DNA of 62,431 bases from Paenibacillus sabuli. GTDB lineage: Bacteria > Bacillota > Bacilli > Paenibacillales > Paenibacillaceae. Numbering within the stretch: the first letter of the stretch is position 1; each line of letters begins with the position of its first letter. Shown piece by piece: positions 23,601 to 30,959 of the stretch. The position numbers and the translations under genes were made by a program. The DNA is taken from contig NZ_JACXIZ010000047.1 of the NCBI RefSeq assembly GCF_014705605.1, forward strand, positions 1 to 62,431, given 5' to 3'. The notes under the pieces are model-generated. The model was not told the origin of the DNA. It saw nothing but the letters and a program-made list of their open reading frames with translations, and searched no databases.

Positions 23601-24728
23601 GTGAATATTTTGCAGGCTTTGTTTTTCCCTCCCGAGCAGCCTGGAGGCGTATCGTCGATGGTGCCGTATATTCAGGACCGCTTCAAGGCGATGGGGTGGC
23701 AGACCGAGCTTTTCTCCCTGCCCAAGCGCATTCGCGGCAAAGGGCAGGAAGAACTGCCGTTCGTCACTTTCGACGTCGGCCCTTACAAAGGAAATGCGAC
23801 GGTGGATAAATATTTACAAACGCTGATGGATTATTTGTGGTGGACGAGATTGCGCATCACCAAATCCTACGACTTGATTCATGCGCATCATCCCATAGCG
23901 GCGCTCGTCATGAAACGCGTATTCCCGGATACGCCGGTGCTGCTGACCATCCACTCCAGCTATGAGCGCGAGCTCATGCTCAATGGCAAAATTGCAGAAG
24001 GCGGTCTGGAGCATCAGTTCTTGACCGGACTATATGGGGAGCTGGAGCAGCTGACCGACGGCATCCTGACCGTCTCGGCCTCCTTCCGCGATTATATGGC
24101 GCCATACCTGAAGGCTCCGGGCAACGTGAAGGTCATTCCCAACGGCTTCGACGAGAAGCGGTTCCGGCCGGTTTCGCATGAGAATCCGATTCCGCAGCTC
24201 ATTACCGTCTGCCGGCTCGTCCCGGCCAAGGGACTCGATGTGCTGCTTCGCGCGTGCGCGCTGCTCAAGCAGCGCGGCAAGCCTTTTGTGCTGCATATGA
24301 TCGGCGACGGTCCGATACGCAAGGAGCTGGAGGCGCTTGCGGTCGAGCTGGATCTGTATGACGACATTATTTTTTACGGATACATGCTGCATCCGGAGGA
24401 GTTCATGCCCTTTTTTGACATCTTCGTGCTGCCGTCGCGGGCGGAGGCCTTTGGCTCGGTATTCGCGGAGGCGGCGCTGTGCTGGCTGGCGTTGGTCGGG
24501 ACGAACGTCGGCGGGATCGCCGAGCAGATCGATCACGAGGAGAACGGCTTGCTAGTGCCGCCCGACGACCCGGAAGCGCTCTGCGAGGCGCTCGACAAGC
24601 TCGTATCCGATCCGATCTACCGCTACAACATGGCGCGCGCCGCCTGGAACAAGGCCAAGCAGGTGTATTCGCTGCAGCGGGTCATCGTGCAGCTGCAGCG
24701 CGTGTACGAGTCGTTCCGCCCTGCGTGA
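23601..24728 (+). CDS. GT4-family glycosyltransferase
   Basis: The best start is the GTG at 23601 with AGGAGG 7 bases upstream, giving 375 residues. The GT-B fold is visible: an N-terminal NILQALFFPPEQPGGVSSMV glycine-rich loop, a VIPNGFDEKRF junction near residue 180, then the C-terminal donor domain with TVCRLVPAKGLDVLLRA, LHMIGDGPIRKEL and the GT4 EX7E motif EAFGSVFAEA near 290, followed by GTNVGGIAEQIDHEENGLLVPP. It would transfer a sugar from a nucleotide donor to a cell-surface or spore-coat acceptor with retention; the acceptor is not evident. It is coupled to the GNAT gene. Confidence 0.88.
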   Translation: MNILQALFFPPEQPGGVSSMVPYIQDRFKAMGWQTELFSLPKRIRGKGQEELPFVTFDVGPYKGNATVDKYLQTLMDYLWWTRLRITKSYDLIHAHHPIAALVMKRVFPDTPVLLTIHSSYERELMLNGKIAEGGLEHQFLTGLYGELEQLTDGILTVSASFRDYMAPYLKAPGNVKVIPNGFDEKRFRPVSHENPIPQLITVCRLVPAKGLDVLLRACALLKQRGKPFVLHMIGDGPIRKELEALAVELDLYDDIIFYGYMLHPEEFMPFFDIFVLPSRAEAFGSVFAEAALCWLALVGTNVGGIAEQIDHEENGLLVPPDDPEALCEALDKLVSDPIYRYNMARAAWNKAKQVYSLQRVIVQLQRVYESFRPA

Positions 24729-24768
24729 AGCCGGCGCGTGAGGACGAGGGCGAGGCTCCGGTGCGGCA

Positions 24769-25818
24769 TTAGGGCGTCCGATGCCGGGAGCGCGCGCTGC
24801 GCCGGATCATGAGCGCCAGCCAGCCCAGGCTGACGAAGCCGAATATCGGGTACAAGGTCGAGAGCAGCGTGCCGAATCCGATCTGGCTCAGCAGGAAGCT
24901 GACGCCCAGAATCGCAAGGATCAGCAGATCCCGCGGCCAATTGAAGCGCGAGCGGACCTGCAGACTTAACCCGTAGACGTCGGCGATCAGCGTCGTGAAG
25001 ATTTCGGAATAAATTAAAAAAATATAGATCCACTGCGCCACCATGCCGAGCTGACGGGCAATGCCGCCCATCGGGATCGCGAATTGCGAGATCCCGGGCA
25101 TATTGGCGGAAAGCGCGATGTGCCCGACGAGCAGCATGAAGCCGATCCCGATGCCGCCGAGCAGCGCGCCGAGCCGAATGGCGCCGCGGTCCTGGATGCG
25201 GGCGCCGAGCGGCACGAGAACGGCCTGGGCCAGCGTAAGATTAAACGCGGTGTAAAGCAGCGGAGACAGCCATAGCGTCCAGGGCGAATAATCGTTGGTC
25301 AGCTCGAGCCATCGATCCGCGCCGGGGGCGCGAGTCGTGTGCCACATGACCAGCAGCGTGAACAAGAGCATGATTGGCACCACTACCGTATTCACGAGCA
25401 GGATCGCATGCATCCCTTTGCGCAGCAGGAGGAAGCACGCGAGCAAGGTGACGGCCAGACCGAGCTGATAGGAGGCGTTCAGATGCTCGGAGAATACCGA
25501 GCCTGCACCGGCCAGCATGACCCCGGTCACACCTAGCAGTACGAGCATCATGAAATAACTGACCAGCTTGCCGAACCTTGGTCCGAACAAGGCCATATTC
25601 AAGTCTTCGTAAGACTGCGCGCCGATCTCGCGCGCAAGCAACATCATTTTGGCGCCAAGCCAGGCGAAGAGCGCCGCTGCAAGCACGATGGTCAACGCGG
25701 CTACAGCGCCAAAACGGGTGAAAAATTGCAGAATTTCCCGACCGCTGGCAAAACCTGCGCCGACGATCGTCCCGATGTAGGTGAGTGCAATCTGCAGGGC
25801 GAGTCCCAACCTTCGCAT
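24769..25818 (-). CDS. YkvI-like membrane transporter
   Basis: This 349-residue integral membrane protein has about ten membrane segments. The N-terminus has the YkvI-type motif TYIGTIVGAGFASGREILQFF, which is shared with LeuT-fold transporters, where an unwound GAGFASG stretch forms the substrate and ion site. Later helices include FMLLVGHIALSANMPG and QWIYIFLIYSEIF. The family lies near the amino-acid/sodium symporters, but the substrate is unknown. It ends convergently with the glycosyltransferase gene, 40 bases apart. A basic tail (RRSARSRHR) closes the protein on the cytoplasmic side. Confidence 0.8.
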   Translation of the reverse strand: MRRLGLALQIALTYIGTIVGAGFASGREILQFFTRFGAVAALTIVLAAALFAWLGAKMMLLAREIGAQSYEDLNMALFGPRFGKLVSYFMMLVLLGVTGVMLAGAGSVFSEHLNASYQLGLAVTLLACFLLLRKGMHAILLVNTVVVPIMLLFTLLVMWHTTRAPGADRWLELTNDYSPWTLWLSPLLYTAFNLTLAQAVLVPLGARIQDRGAIRLGALLGGIGIGFMLLVGHIALSANMPGISQFAIPMGGIARQLGMVAQWIYIFLIYSEIFTTLIADVYGLSLQVRSRFNWPRDLLILAILGVSFLLSQIGFGTLLSTLYPIFGFVSLGWLALMIRRSARSRHRTP

Positions 25819-25896
25819 CGCTGCTCGTCCCTTCCTTGAGGCTGACTTCTATATCAGCCTATGTGCAGGGGCGGACAGGCATGACAACGAACAAGA

Positions 25897-25921
25897 AAAA
25901 GACGCGTGCGCCGCGTCTTTT
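25897..25921. terminator. Terminator after the minus-strand lipoprotein gene
   Basis: AAAAGACGCG (25897-25906) pairs with CGCGTCTTTT (25912-25921). Read on the minus strand the stem ends in TTTTTC, 70 bases beyond the lipoprotein stop and upstream of the YkvI-like start. Confidence 0.75.
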
Positions 25922-25993
25922 GAACTCGAACGTATGAAAGGAAGGCGTCAGCCGTTTCGCCTTAGCGTAGGGGCGGCCGCCGGACGTTATCGC

Positions 25994-26701
25994 TCAGTTG
26001 GCAAAAAGCTTGATGGAGAGAATCTCGCCGCTGTGCGGATCCATATCGAGCTTGAGCAAGGAGCCGCTGGCTGCATAGCTCAGCACGTAGGTGGTGTGGT
26101 TGGTCGGCTTGCCTAGCGCTTCAATGGCCATTTCCTCGTCTCCGCCGATTCGGAGCCCGTTGAGACCGGTAGTCGCCTCCGGGCCGTGCACCTCGACAAA
26201 AATGACGTGCCCGTCCGAATCGAAGCCGATCGAAAACCCGTCATAATCGTTGACCTCGACCGTCTCGCTGTCCCCTTGCATCGTAAAGGCGTCGCGGGGC
26301 TGACCGAATCGCGCTTCGACGTCGCTGCGCGCCATGCCGATCGAGACGTTTTTCAGCAGGGGCCGCTCGGTGTTCCACTGCCGCTCTTGCGTCGTCGAAT
26401 CGTCCGCATCGCCAGAGTCCGCGTCCTCTCCCTTGCCCGGAGTCTTGACGCCGTCGTCGGGCAAGGCCAGCCCGTCCTCCGGCTGATTCTCAGTCAGCGA
26501 GCTGTCGTATGCCTGCTGGGGACTGGACTGCCCGTCCGGTCGATTGCTCGTGTCTTCCGGAGAGGAAGTGCCCACATTCGAGGGGCCGCCCGAGACCGGA
26601 GGCTGGTCATCGGCGGCGCAGCCGAGCGCGCCCGCCAGCAAGAGGGCGGCTGCCGCGCCAGCCGCAGAGCGTATGTATAGAGGCATAGCCTGCTTGTTCA
26701 T
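25994..26701 (-). CDS. Secreted lipoprotein with SmpA/BamE-like C-terminal domain (unassigned)
   Basis: The ATG at 26701 has GGGAG 9 bases upstream and gives 235 residues. A signal peptide with a hydrophobic core (residues 12-26) ends in a lipobox-like ALGC with Cys28. Residues 29-115 are a disordered Ser/Asp/Gly/Pro linker. Residues about 120-235 form a compact domain starting LKNVSIGMARSDVEARFGQP and repeating a similar LGKPTNHTTYVLSY unit later. This GMxxxDVxxxxGxP pattern resembles the outer-membrane lipoprotein SmpA/YjgB-type fold. It would be tethered to the outer face of the membrane. Its target is unknown. Confidence 0.72.
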   Translation of the reverse strand: MNKQAMPLYIRSAAGAAAALLLAGALGCAADDQPPVSGGPSNVGTSSPEDTSNRPDGQSSPQQAYDSSLTENQPEDGLALPDDGVKTPGKGEDADSGDADDSTTQERQWNTERPLLKNVSIGMARSDVEARFGQPRDAFTMQGDSETVEVNDYDGFSIGFDSDGHVIFVEVHGPEATTGLNGLRIGGDEEMAIEALGKPTNHTTYVLSYAASGSLLKLDMDPHSGEILSIKLFAN

Positions 26702-26733
26702 TGGATTCAACTCCCGTAGGTTACGAATCAAGG

Positions 26734-26773
26734 CGAAACGGGCAAGCCGTCTTTTACGGCGTTACCCGTTTCG
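26734..26773 (-). other. Long nested stem-loop in the leader of the lipoprotein gene
   Basis: CGAAACGGG (26734-26742) pairs perfectly with CCCGTTTCG (26765-26773), and an inner GCCGT/ACGGC stem (26746-26750 with 26756-26760) closes a short loop. It lies in the 5' leader of the minus-strand lipoprotein gene. No T-run follows on either strand, so it is not a normal terminator. It may stabilise the mRNA or act in regulation. Confidence 0.55.
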
Positions 26774-26793
26774 TTCCGAATATTCAAGAATAG

Positions 26794-26822
26794 ATACTAT
26801 ATTAGACGCGCCATGCTGGCAA
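26794..26822 (-). promoter_or_regulatory. Likely sigma-A promoter for the lipoprotein gene
   Basis: On the minus strand, TTGCCA (26822-26817) and TAGTAT (26799-26794) are spaced by 17 bases, about 95 bases before the start. The leader RNA would therefore contain the long stem-loop. Confidence 0.5.
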
Positions 26823-26934
26823 AAGGTTTCATCGTCTCGGCATTTTTTGTTTGCCGTGGGCCTGCCAGTTGCGCAGGGGCCGGGACTATGTTAATTTTAA
26901 CGGAAAAGGATTACCCATGGAAGGAAGCGAAGCC

Positions 26935-27504
26935 ATGCAAAAATTAAAGGAGCGCATCTTGGAGGAAGGCGTGGTCGTCTCCAACGATGTGCTGAAGCTG
27001 GACGGACTTTTGAATCATCAGGTCGACCCCGAGCTGACGATGGACATGGGAAGGGAGTTCGCCGCACGTTATGCCGAGGAGCCGATCACCAAGGTCATCA
27101 CCGTGGAATCGTCCGGCATCCCGGTCGCCTTTGCGACTGCAATTACCCTCGGCGTGCCGCTTTTGTTCGCGCGTCGCAAAAAAACGCTGATCGCCGAGCC
27201 CGATGCGCTTACTGAGCGCGTCCCTTCCTTCACAAAAGGCATTGTCACGGACATTATGGTTTCGCGCCAGTATCTGGGGGAGCAAGATCGCGTCTTGTTC
27301 ATCGACGACATCATCGCCAACGGCGACGCAGCGCGCGGCTTGATCAAAATCATCGAGCGTTCCGGCGCATCGCTGGCCGGATTGGGGATAGTGGTCGAGA
27401 AGTCATTCCAAGCGGGCGGCAGAACGCTTCGCGAGCAGGGGATCCGAGTCGAATCCCTGGTGCGAATCGCTTCGCTCGCAGGGGGCAAAGTTACCTTCAC
27501 ATAG
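26935..27504 (+). CDS. xpt: Xanthine phosphoribosyltransferase
   Basis: Xpt converts xanthine and PRPP into XMP in purine salvage in the cytosol. The product has 189 residues from the ATG at 26935, close to the usual 190-195. It aligns from its start with the Bacillus enzyme pattern (KERILEEGVVVSNDVLKLDG, NHQVDP). The PRPP-binding loop VLFIDDIIANGDAARG is at 120-135, and the TVESSGIPVA loop at about 57-66 contributes to the active site. Two upstream in-frame ATGs (26851, 26917) would give non-homologous extensions. In Bacillus, xpt is joined to the xanthine permease gene pbuX and controlled by a guanine riboswitch. Here pbuX does not follow and I find no purine aptamer upstream. Confidence 0.95.
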   Translation: MQKLKERILEEGVVVSNDVLKLDGLLNHQVDPELTMDMGREFAARYAEEPITKVITVESSGIPVAFATAITLGVPLLFARRKKTLIAEPDALTERVPSFTKGIVTDIMVSRQYLGEQDRVLFIDDIIANGDAARGLIKIIERSGASLAGLGIVVEKSFQAGGRTLREQGIRVESLVRIASLAGGKVTFT

Positions 27505-27586
27505 AAAGTTCCAGCCCCTTATCTCTTTTCTCTCGCGTCAATATCATTTATAATAGGAACCAAGTGGCTAAGGGGAGGCACAAAAT

Positions 27587-27913
27587 ATGGAAAATCATAA
27601 TGTTCCCGAGCAGTTCTTTGAATCGAAGTTGTCTGACGCCAAGCTGCATTTTGAGCGCGCGCTTGACTGCAAGCATACGGAATTTGACGATCTTTATCCT
27701 TATATGATCGAGCATCCGCAATTTTTCTGGTACAAGCGCTATGTGGCGTGGTCGGAGTTGTTGACGGTTGTGAAGCTGTGCGAGGAGCTCAAGATCGACT
27801 GGTCGCAGCAATTCACCGAACGCCAGGTCGACTATATCGCCAAGCGGGTCATGTCCTCGCGGGTGTTGGACGAATGGTACGAAACGAATGATTCCAAAGA
27901 GCATGTAGGCTGA
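27587..27913 (+). CDS. Conserved hypothetical protein, 108 residues
   Basis: I do not recognise this gene. It is a small acidic, mainly helical soluble protein rich in aromatic residues (PYMIEHPQFFWYKRYVAW), with no signal peptide, membrane segment or metal motif. The ATG follows a strong AGGGGAGG site, and a TATAAT hexamer lies about 30 bases before that, so it is well placed for expression on its own. A hairpin terminator follows. Coding quality looks normal for the genome. Confidence 0.72.
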   Translation: MENHNVPEQFFESKLSDAKLHFERALDCKHTEFDDLYPYMIEHPQFFWYKRYVAWSELLTVVKLCEELKIDWSQQFTERQVDYIAKRVMSSRVLDEWYETNDSKEHVG

Positions 27914-27946
27914 CAAAGCTTTTTTTGAATGGGACGGGGGCCGGTC

Positions 27947-27990
27947 GCTCCGCTAGACGTGCGCGTGTCGCGACGGCTGGCGGAGCTTTT
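27947..27990 (+). terminator. Terminator after the 108-residue gene
   Basis: GCTCCGCTAG (27947-27956) pairs with CTGGCGGAGC (27977-27986) with one G-T pair, followed by TTTTCGTTT. Confidence 0.65.
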
Positions 27991-28051
27991 CGTTTAGGCG
28001 CGCCGCTTCGTGCATCTTAGCTTAACAGCGGTCTTGATGAGGAGAATGAAT

Positions 28052-28270
28052 ATGATCAGCGAGGAACAGTTAAACGAATATCGTCTGGACGGCACGAAAA
28101 TTCGTGTCATCCGCGACGAAATGCCGGAAAACGACGTGCGCGGCATCATCGTAGCGTGGGACGAGACGCATGTCATGGTGCGCAGGGCGAACCGCCGCAT
28201 CGTCAAGCTGAGCCGCAGCTACCGCTTCGAAGCAGCCGCGCTGAAGCGCTCGGATACGGAGTCAAATTAG
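28052..28270 (+). CDS. Small conserved hypothetical protein, 72 residues
   Basis: I do not recognise a named family. Three in-frame ATGs lie close together. The one at 28052 (MISEEQLNEY) has AGGAG 7 bases upstream and is chosen. The protein has a helix followed by a compact beta barrel-like stretch (IRVIRDEMPENDVRGIIVAW, then HVMVRRANRRIVKLSRSY), which resembles an Sm/KOW-like small fold and is basic near the C-terminus. A nucleic-acid role is possible but not shown. The zinc-finger gene starts 24 bases after its stop, so the two may form an operon. Confidence 0.68.
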   Translation: MISEEQLNEYRLDGTKIRVIRDEMPENDVRGIIVAWDETHVMVRRANRRIVKLSRSYRFEAAALKRSDTESN

Positions 28271-28294
28271 GAGATCGAAAAGGGAGGGACATGC

Positions 28295-28744
28295 ATGTTG
28301 AACTGTCCGGTATGCGATGGAATTCGGATGCGCGAGGTGGAGCGGGAAGGCGTCATGATCGATGTCTGCCCGCAATGCAAGGGCGTGTGGCTGGATCGCG
28401 GTGAATTGGACAAGCTGATGAAGGGCGTGCACGATATGCAGGATGAGCTGAACGCACGCGAGGAGGAGATGGCGCGTGACGGGTATGGCATGACTCCGCC
28501 GCCGCAGCCTCCCGGCGGCCTGGGTACGCCTCCGCCACGGCCCGAATATGGGACGCCGCCGATGAATAATGGCCAATACGGCCACCAGCCGCCGGCCTAC
28601 GGCAGCGGTGGATACCGCCAGGATAGCGGCCGACTTGATGCGTATGACGACCGATACCGCTCCGGCAGCGACAAGCACGGCTACCCGTATCGCAAAAAGA
28701 AAAAGAAATCGGTGCTGGACGTGTTTGGCGATCTGTTCGATTAA
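28295..28744 (+). CDS. zf-TFIIB zinc-finger protein with Pro/Gly-rich tail
   Basis: This 149-residue protein begins with a transcription-factor-IIB-type zinc ribbon: Cys4-Cys7 (CPVC) and Cys25-Cys28 (CPQCKGVWLDRGELDKL), the hallmark of the bacterial zf-TFIIB family. Residues 70-125 are a disordered stretch rich in Pro, Gly, Tyr and Asn, and the last 20 residues are very basic (RKKKKKS) before a hydrophobic helix. Bacterial members are small proteins of unclear role. It follows the 72-residue gene by 24 bases with a GGGAGG site. Confidence 0.82.
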   Translation: MLNCPVCDGIRMREVEREGVMIDVCPQCKGVWLDRGELDKLMKGVHDMQDELNAREEEMARDGYGMTPPPQPPGGLGTPPPRPEYGTPPMNNGQYGHQPPAYGSGGYRQDSGRLDAYDDRYRSGSDKHGYPYRKKKKKSVLDVFGDLFD

Positions 28745-28775
28745 GCGGTGACAGCAAATTATTTCGTTTCGGCCA

Positions 28776-28804
28776 TCGACACCTCTGGATAAAGATGTTA
28801 TACT
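28776..28804 (+). promoter_or_regulatory. Sigma-A promoter in front of the 85-residue gene
   Basis: TCGACA (28776-28781) and TATACT (28799-28804) are spaced by exactly 17 bases, about 140 bases before the next start. The resulting leader is AT-rich and contains a second TATAAT (near 28832), but I see no recognised riboswitch in it. Confidence 0.6.
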
Positions 28805-28944
28805 GATGTTAATAAATCGAACATCGATATAATGTTTGAAGGCTAACGATTCCGGTTATATTGGAGTATACAGTTCTGAAGCGTGGGCAACAACGCATAA
28901 TCTAGTACTGTTCCATATTCTAATATAGAGAGGTTGATAGACCT

Positions 28945-29202
28945 ATGACGAAGGCAGCGATGCAGGAGTATTTCGAGGAAATACTTGAAACGACTGGGGA
29001 TTTGCTGTACCGCGTAATTATATACGATCGGGAATTGAACAATTGCGACGAGATTGTCGCTCTTGACGAAGCCTACACCGCGATCAAAAAGTCCGCATGG
29101 ATGAGCAGCAACTCGGTCTGGCTCGGCAAAGCGATCGAGAGGCTGGAGCGCATGAAAGCGCGGTTGCTGACGCTTATGGAGGACTTGTTATACACGGCTT
29201 AA
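28945..29202 (+). CDS. Small conserved hypothetical protein, 85 residues
   Basis: I do not recognise this family. The protein is a short acidic, all-helical soluble polypeptide (MQEYFEEILETTGDLLYRVI ... AIERLERMKARLLTLMEDLL) with heptad-like leucine spacing, so a helical dimer or bundle is likely. A GAGAGG site lies before the ATG. A good terminator follows 4 bases after the stop, and a clear promoter lies upstream, so it is a single-gene unit. Confidence 0.7.
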   Translation: MTKAAMQEYFEEILETTGDLLYRVIIYDRELNNCDEIVALDEAYTAIKKSAWMSSNSVWLGKAIERLERMKARLLTLMEDLLYTA

Positions 29203-29205
29203 CCT

Positions 29206-29230
29206 GGACCGCCAATCGGCGGTCCTTTTT
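29206..29230 (+). terminator. Intrinsic terminator after the 85-residue gene
   Basis: GGACCGCC (29206-29213) pairs with GGCGGTCC (29218-29225), followed by TTTTT. It also stands at the 3' end of the small minus-strand gene. Confidence 0.88.
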
Positions 29231-29233
29231 GTT

Positions 29234-29401
29234 TTACTTGCGCGTCTGGACCCACCTCAGCACTGCGCTGAATACACTGATGCATAACCCGACGACCAGC
29301 AAGGGCACCCCGTATGTCGGATAATCCAACACATACAATACGAATCCCCCGATGATTAAAAGAGATGAAAAAAGCGACAGTCCGACTGGATTAATGCGCA
29401 T
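29234..29401 (-). CDS. Small two-segment membrane protein, 55 residues
   Basis: On the minus strand an ATG at 29401 with an excellent AAAGGAGG site 7 bases upstream opens a 55-residue frame. It encodes two hydrophobic segments (about residues 7-24, SLFSSLLIIGGFVLYVL, and 30-47, GVPLLVVGLCISVFSA) and a basic end (RWVQTRK). This is a typical small inner-membrane protein topology. The stop lies 4 bases from the terminator shared with the converging gene. Function is unknown. The strong ribosome binding site and clean topology make it a real gene despite its size. Confidence 0.75.
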   Translation of the reverse strand: MRINPVGLSLFSSLLIIGGFVLYVLDYPTYGVPLLVVGLCISVFSAVLRWVQTRK

Positions 29402-29549
29402 CAAGAATCCTCCTTTCTGTTCGTGTAGCTAACAACCAGCATTTTACCATCGAATAATCGGCGTTTGCCGTCTCACCGTCACTTTACGCTCATACACTAG
29501 CAGAGGACGAAGCAAGCGCGTCCAATTTGCTGGTGGAGGGGAACGCTTC

Positions 29550-29786
29550 ATGGATATCGGAACGATCGTTCGCACAGCGCTGCTGGTGCTGGCGTTGGTG
29601 AACCAAGTGCTGGTCATATCGGGAAAATCGCCTGTGCCGATCAAGGATGAGGACGTGGAAATGACGGTGACCACCGTAGCCACAATTATAACGTCCGTCT
29701 GGGCATGGTGGAAAAACAACTACGTCAGCAAGCGCGGGCAGGCTCAAAAAGAGGCGCTCAAGAAAAACAACCTGTATAAACCTTAG
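29550..29786 (+). CDS. Orphan holin of the SPP1 family
   Basis: This 78-residue protein matches the SPP1-type phage holin: an N-terminal membrane helix (TIVRTALLVLALVNQVLVISG), the signature KSPVPIKDEDVE turn, a second membrane helix (TVTTVATIITSVWAWWKNNY) and a charged C-terminus. Holins form lesions in the membrane that let endolysins reach the wall. GGAGGGG lies before the ATG and a strong terminator follows. No endolysin or other phage gene adjoins it, so it is either a prophage remnant beside a tRNA gene or a domesticated holin. The CwlD-like amidase 1.2 kb away is not its usual partner. Confidence 0.85.
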   Translation: MDIGTIVRTALLVLALVNQVLVISGKSPVPIKDEDVEMTVTTVATIITSVWAWWKNNYVSKRGQAQKEALKKNNLYKP

Positions 29787-29794
29787 AAAAGCGG

Positions 29795-29820
29795 CCCCGG
29801 GCAAAAGCCCGGGGCTCGTT
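29795..29820 (+). terminator. Terminator after the holin gene
   Basis: CCCCGGGC (29795-29802) pairs with GCCCGGGG (29807-29814), closing an AAAA loop; CTCGTT follows. Confidence 0.7.
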
Positions 29821-29831
29821 GCGGACATAAA

Positions 29832-29860
29832 ACAAAAGCTCCAGCCGCATGAGCTGGAAC
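29832..29860 (-). terminator. Terminator of the tRNA-Leu transcript
   Basis: On the minus strand TCCAGC (29858-29853) pairs with GCTGGA (29845-29840), followed by GCTTTTGTTTT, starting 16 bases beyond the tRNA end. Confidence 0.75.
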
Positions 29861-29873
29861 CGATGATAAAAAA

Positions 29874-29960
29874 TGGTGCGGTCGAGAGGACTCGAACCTC
29901 CACGGTATTGCTACCACTGGAACCTGAATCCAGCGCGTCTGCCAATTCCGCCACGACCGC
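29874..29960 (-). tRNA. tRNA-Leu (anticodon CAG)
   Basis: The minus strand gives an 87-base tRNA with a GCGGTCG acceptor arm pairing with CGACCGC, an encoded CCA end, the class II long variable arm and a GGTTCGAGTCC T arm. The anticodon stem CTGGA/TCCAG encloses the loop TTCAGGT, so the anticodon is CAG, which reads CUG leucine codons. It has its own promoter and terminator and is the only tRNA in the window. Confidence 0.97.
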
Positions 29961-30014
29961 ATTAGTTGTGCGCTTGTTTCACAGTAAGCTGTGTCCCTCG
30001 CGACTACGTTCCTA

Positions 30015-30043
30015 ATATTAGCATGGGCTATATGGGAAGTCAA
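30015..30043 (-). promoter_or_regulatory. Sigma-A promoter of tRNA-Leu
   Basis: On the minus strand TTGACT (30043-30038) and TAATAT (30020-30015) are separated by 17 bases and lie about 55 bases before the tRNA 5' end. Confidence 0.8.
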
Positions 30044-30164
30044 GCTGTAGAATCGCTTTGTGCCAAAGTTCCAATTTTCACGCAATACAAGCAATTTCAT
30101 GCCGGTTACATACTTTTCGCATGCCTGCCGCACAATGAAGGTAAACGACAAAGGAGGTTGGCAT

Positions 30165-30959
30165 ATGCCCTCTACAACGCTGCGCCTCATGATAAAAGCG
30201 GCAGTCAGTGCGGCCTTGCTGTTGACGCTAATTGGGCCAAGCCTTGCACATGCAGATGAAAAAAACAAAATTGCGCTGGTCATTGATGATTTTGGCAACG
30301 GAATGAACGGCACAGCGCAGATGAAGAAGCTGCCAATCGCATTCACCGCAGCGATCATGCCGTTCATGCCGACGACGAAAGCGGACGCGGAAGCGATGTT
30401 CCAGCTCGGCCATGACGTCATTGTTCACCTGCCGATGGAACCGAACCAAGGCAAGCCGGAGTGGCTGGGCCCTGGCGCCATTCTGACCCGCATGTCGGAC
30501 GAGGAGATCCGCTCTCGTACCGAAGCCGCCATTCAAGACGTGCCGCATGCAGTCGGAATGAACAACCATATGGGCTCCAAGGCGACGTCCGATCCGCGCG
30601 TCATGCGAATTGTCCTGCAAGTCTGCAAGGAGCACGGCTTGTTTTTTCTGGATAGCCGGACGACGCATCGTTCGGTCATCAGCCAAATTGGAAGTGAACT
30701 GGATGTCGCAGTGCTGCGAAACGACATGTTCCTCGATGATCAGTATAGCGCGTCTCATATTGCGGGGCAAATAAACAAGTTAACTGCCGAAACGGGCCGT
30801 ACGCCGGCGCTCGTCGCAATTGGACATGTCGGTCCGCCGGGTAAGCTGACGGCGGCGGCCATCGAGCAAGCGGTGCCGCGATTACGGCGGCAAGCGAGCT
30901 TCGTGCATTTGTCCGAGCTGCTGCCGTCAATTTCCCGCGAGCGTCAAATACTGCCGTAA
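30165..30959 (+). CDS. Secreted divergent polysaccharide deacetylase (YibQ type)
   Basis: The ATG at 30165 has an AAAGGAGG site and gives 264 residues. A signal peptide (hydrophobic core about 10-25, cleavage near AHA) precedes a divergent polysaccharide deacetylase domain: IALVIDDFGNGM near 36, a HDVIVHLPMEPNQ segment near 85-97, a VGMNNHMGSKAT motif near 130-141 with the metal-type histidine, and GLFFLDSRTT. Family members have a TIM-barrel-like NodB-related fold, but most lack a demonstrated activity. It would act outside the membrane on wall or exopolysaccharide. Its last 33 bases overlap the CwlD-like gene on the other strand, tail to tail. Confidence 0.85.
   Translation: MPSTTLRLMIKAAVSAALLLTLIGPSLAHADEKNKIALVIDDFGNGMNGTAQMKKLPIAFTAAIMPFMPTTKADAEAMFQLGHDVIVHLPMEPNQGKPEWLGPGAILTRMSDEEIRSRTEAAIQDVPHAVGMNNHMGSKATSDPRVMRIVLQVCKEHGLFFLDSRTTHRSVISQIGSELDVAVLRNDMFLDDQYSASHIAGQINKLTAETGRTPALVAIGHVGPPGKLTAAAIEQAVPRLRRQASFVHLSELLPSISRERQILP

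Noticed and set aside
26732-26934. Possible guanine riboswitch upstream of xpt
   Set aside because: The conserved purine aptamer core was not found. The strong stem lies in the leader of the opposite gene.
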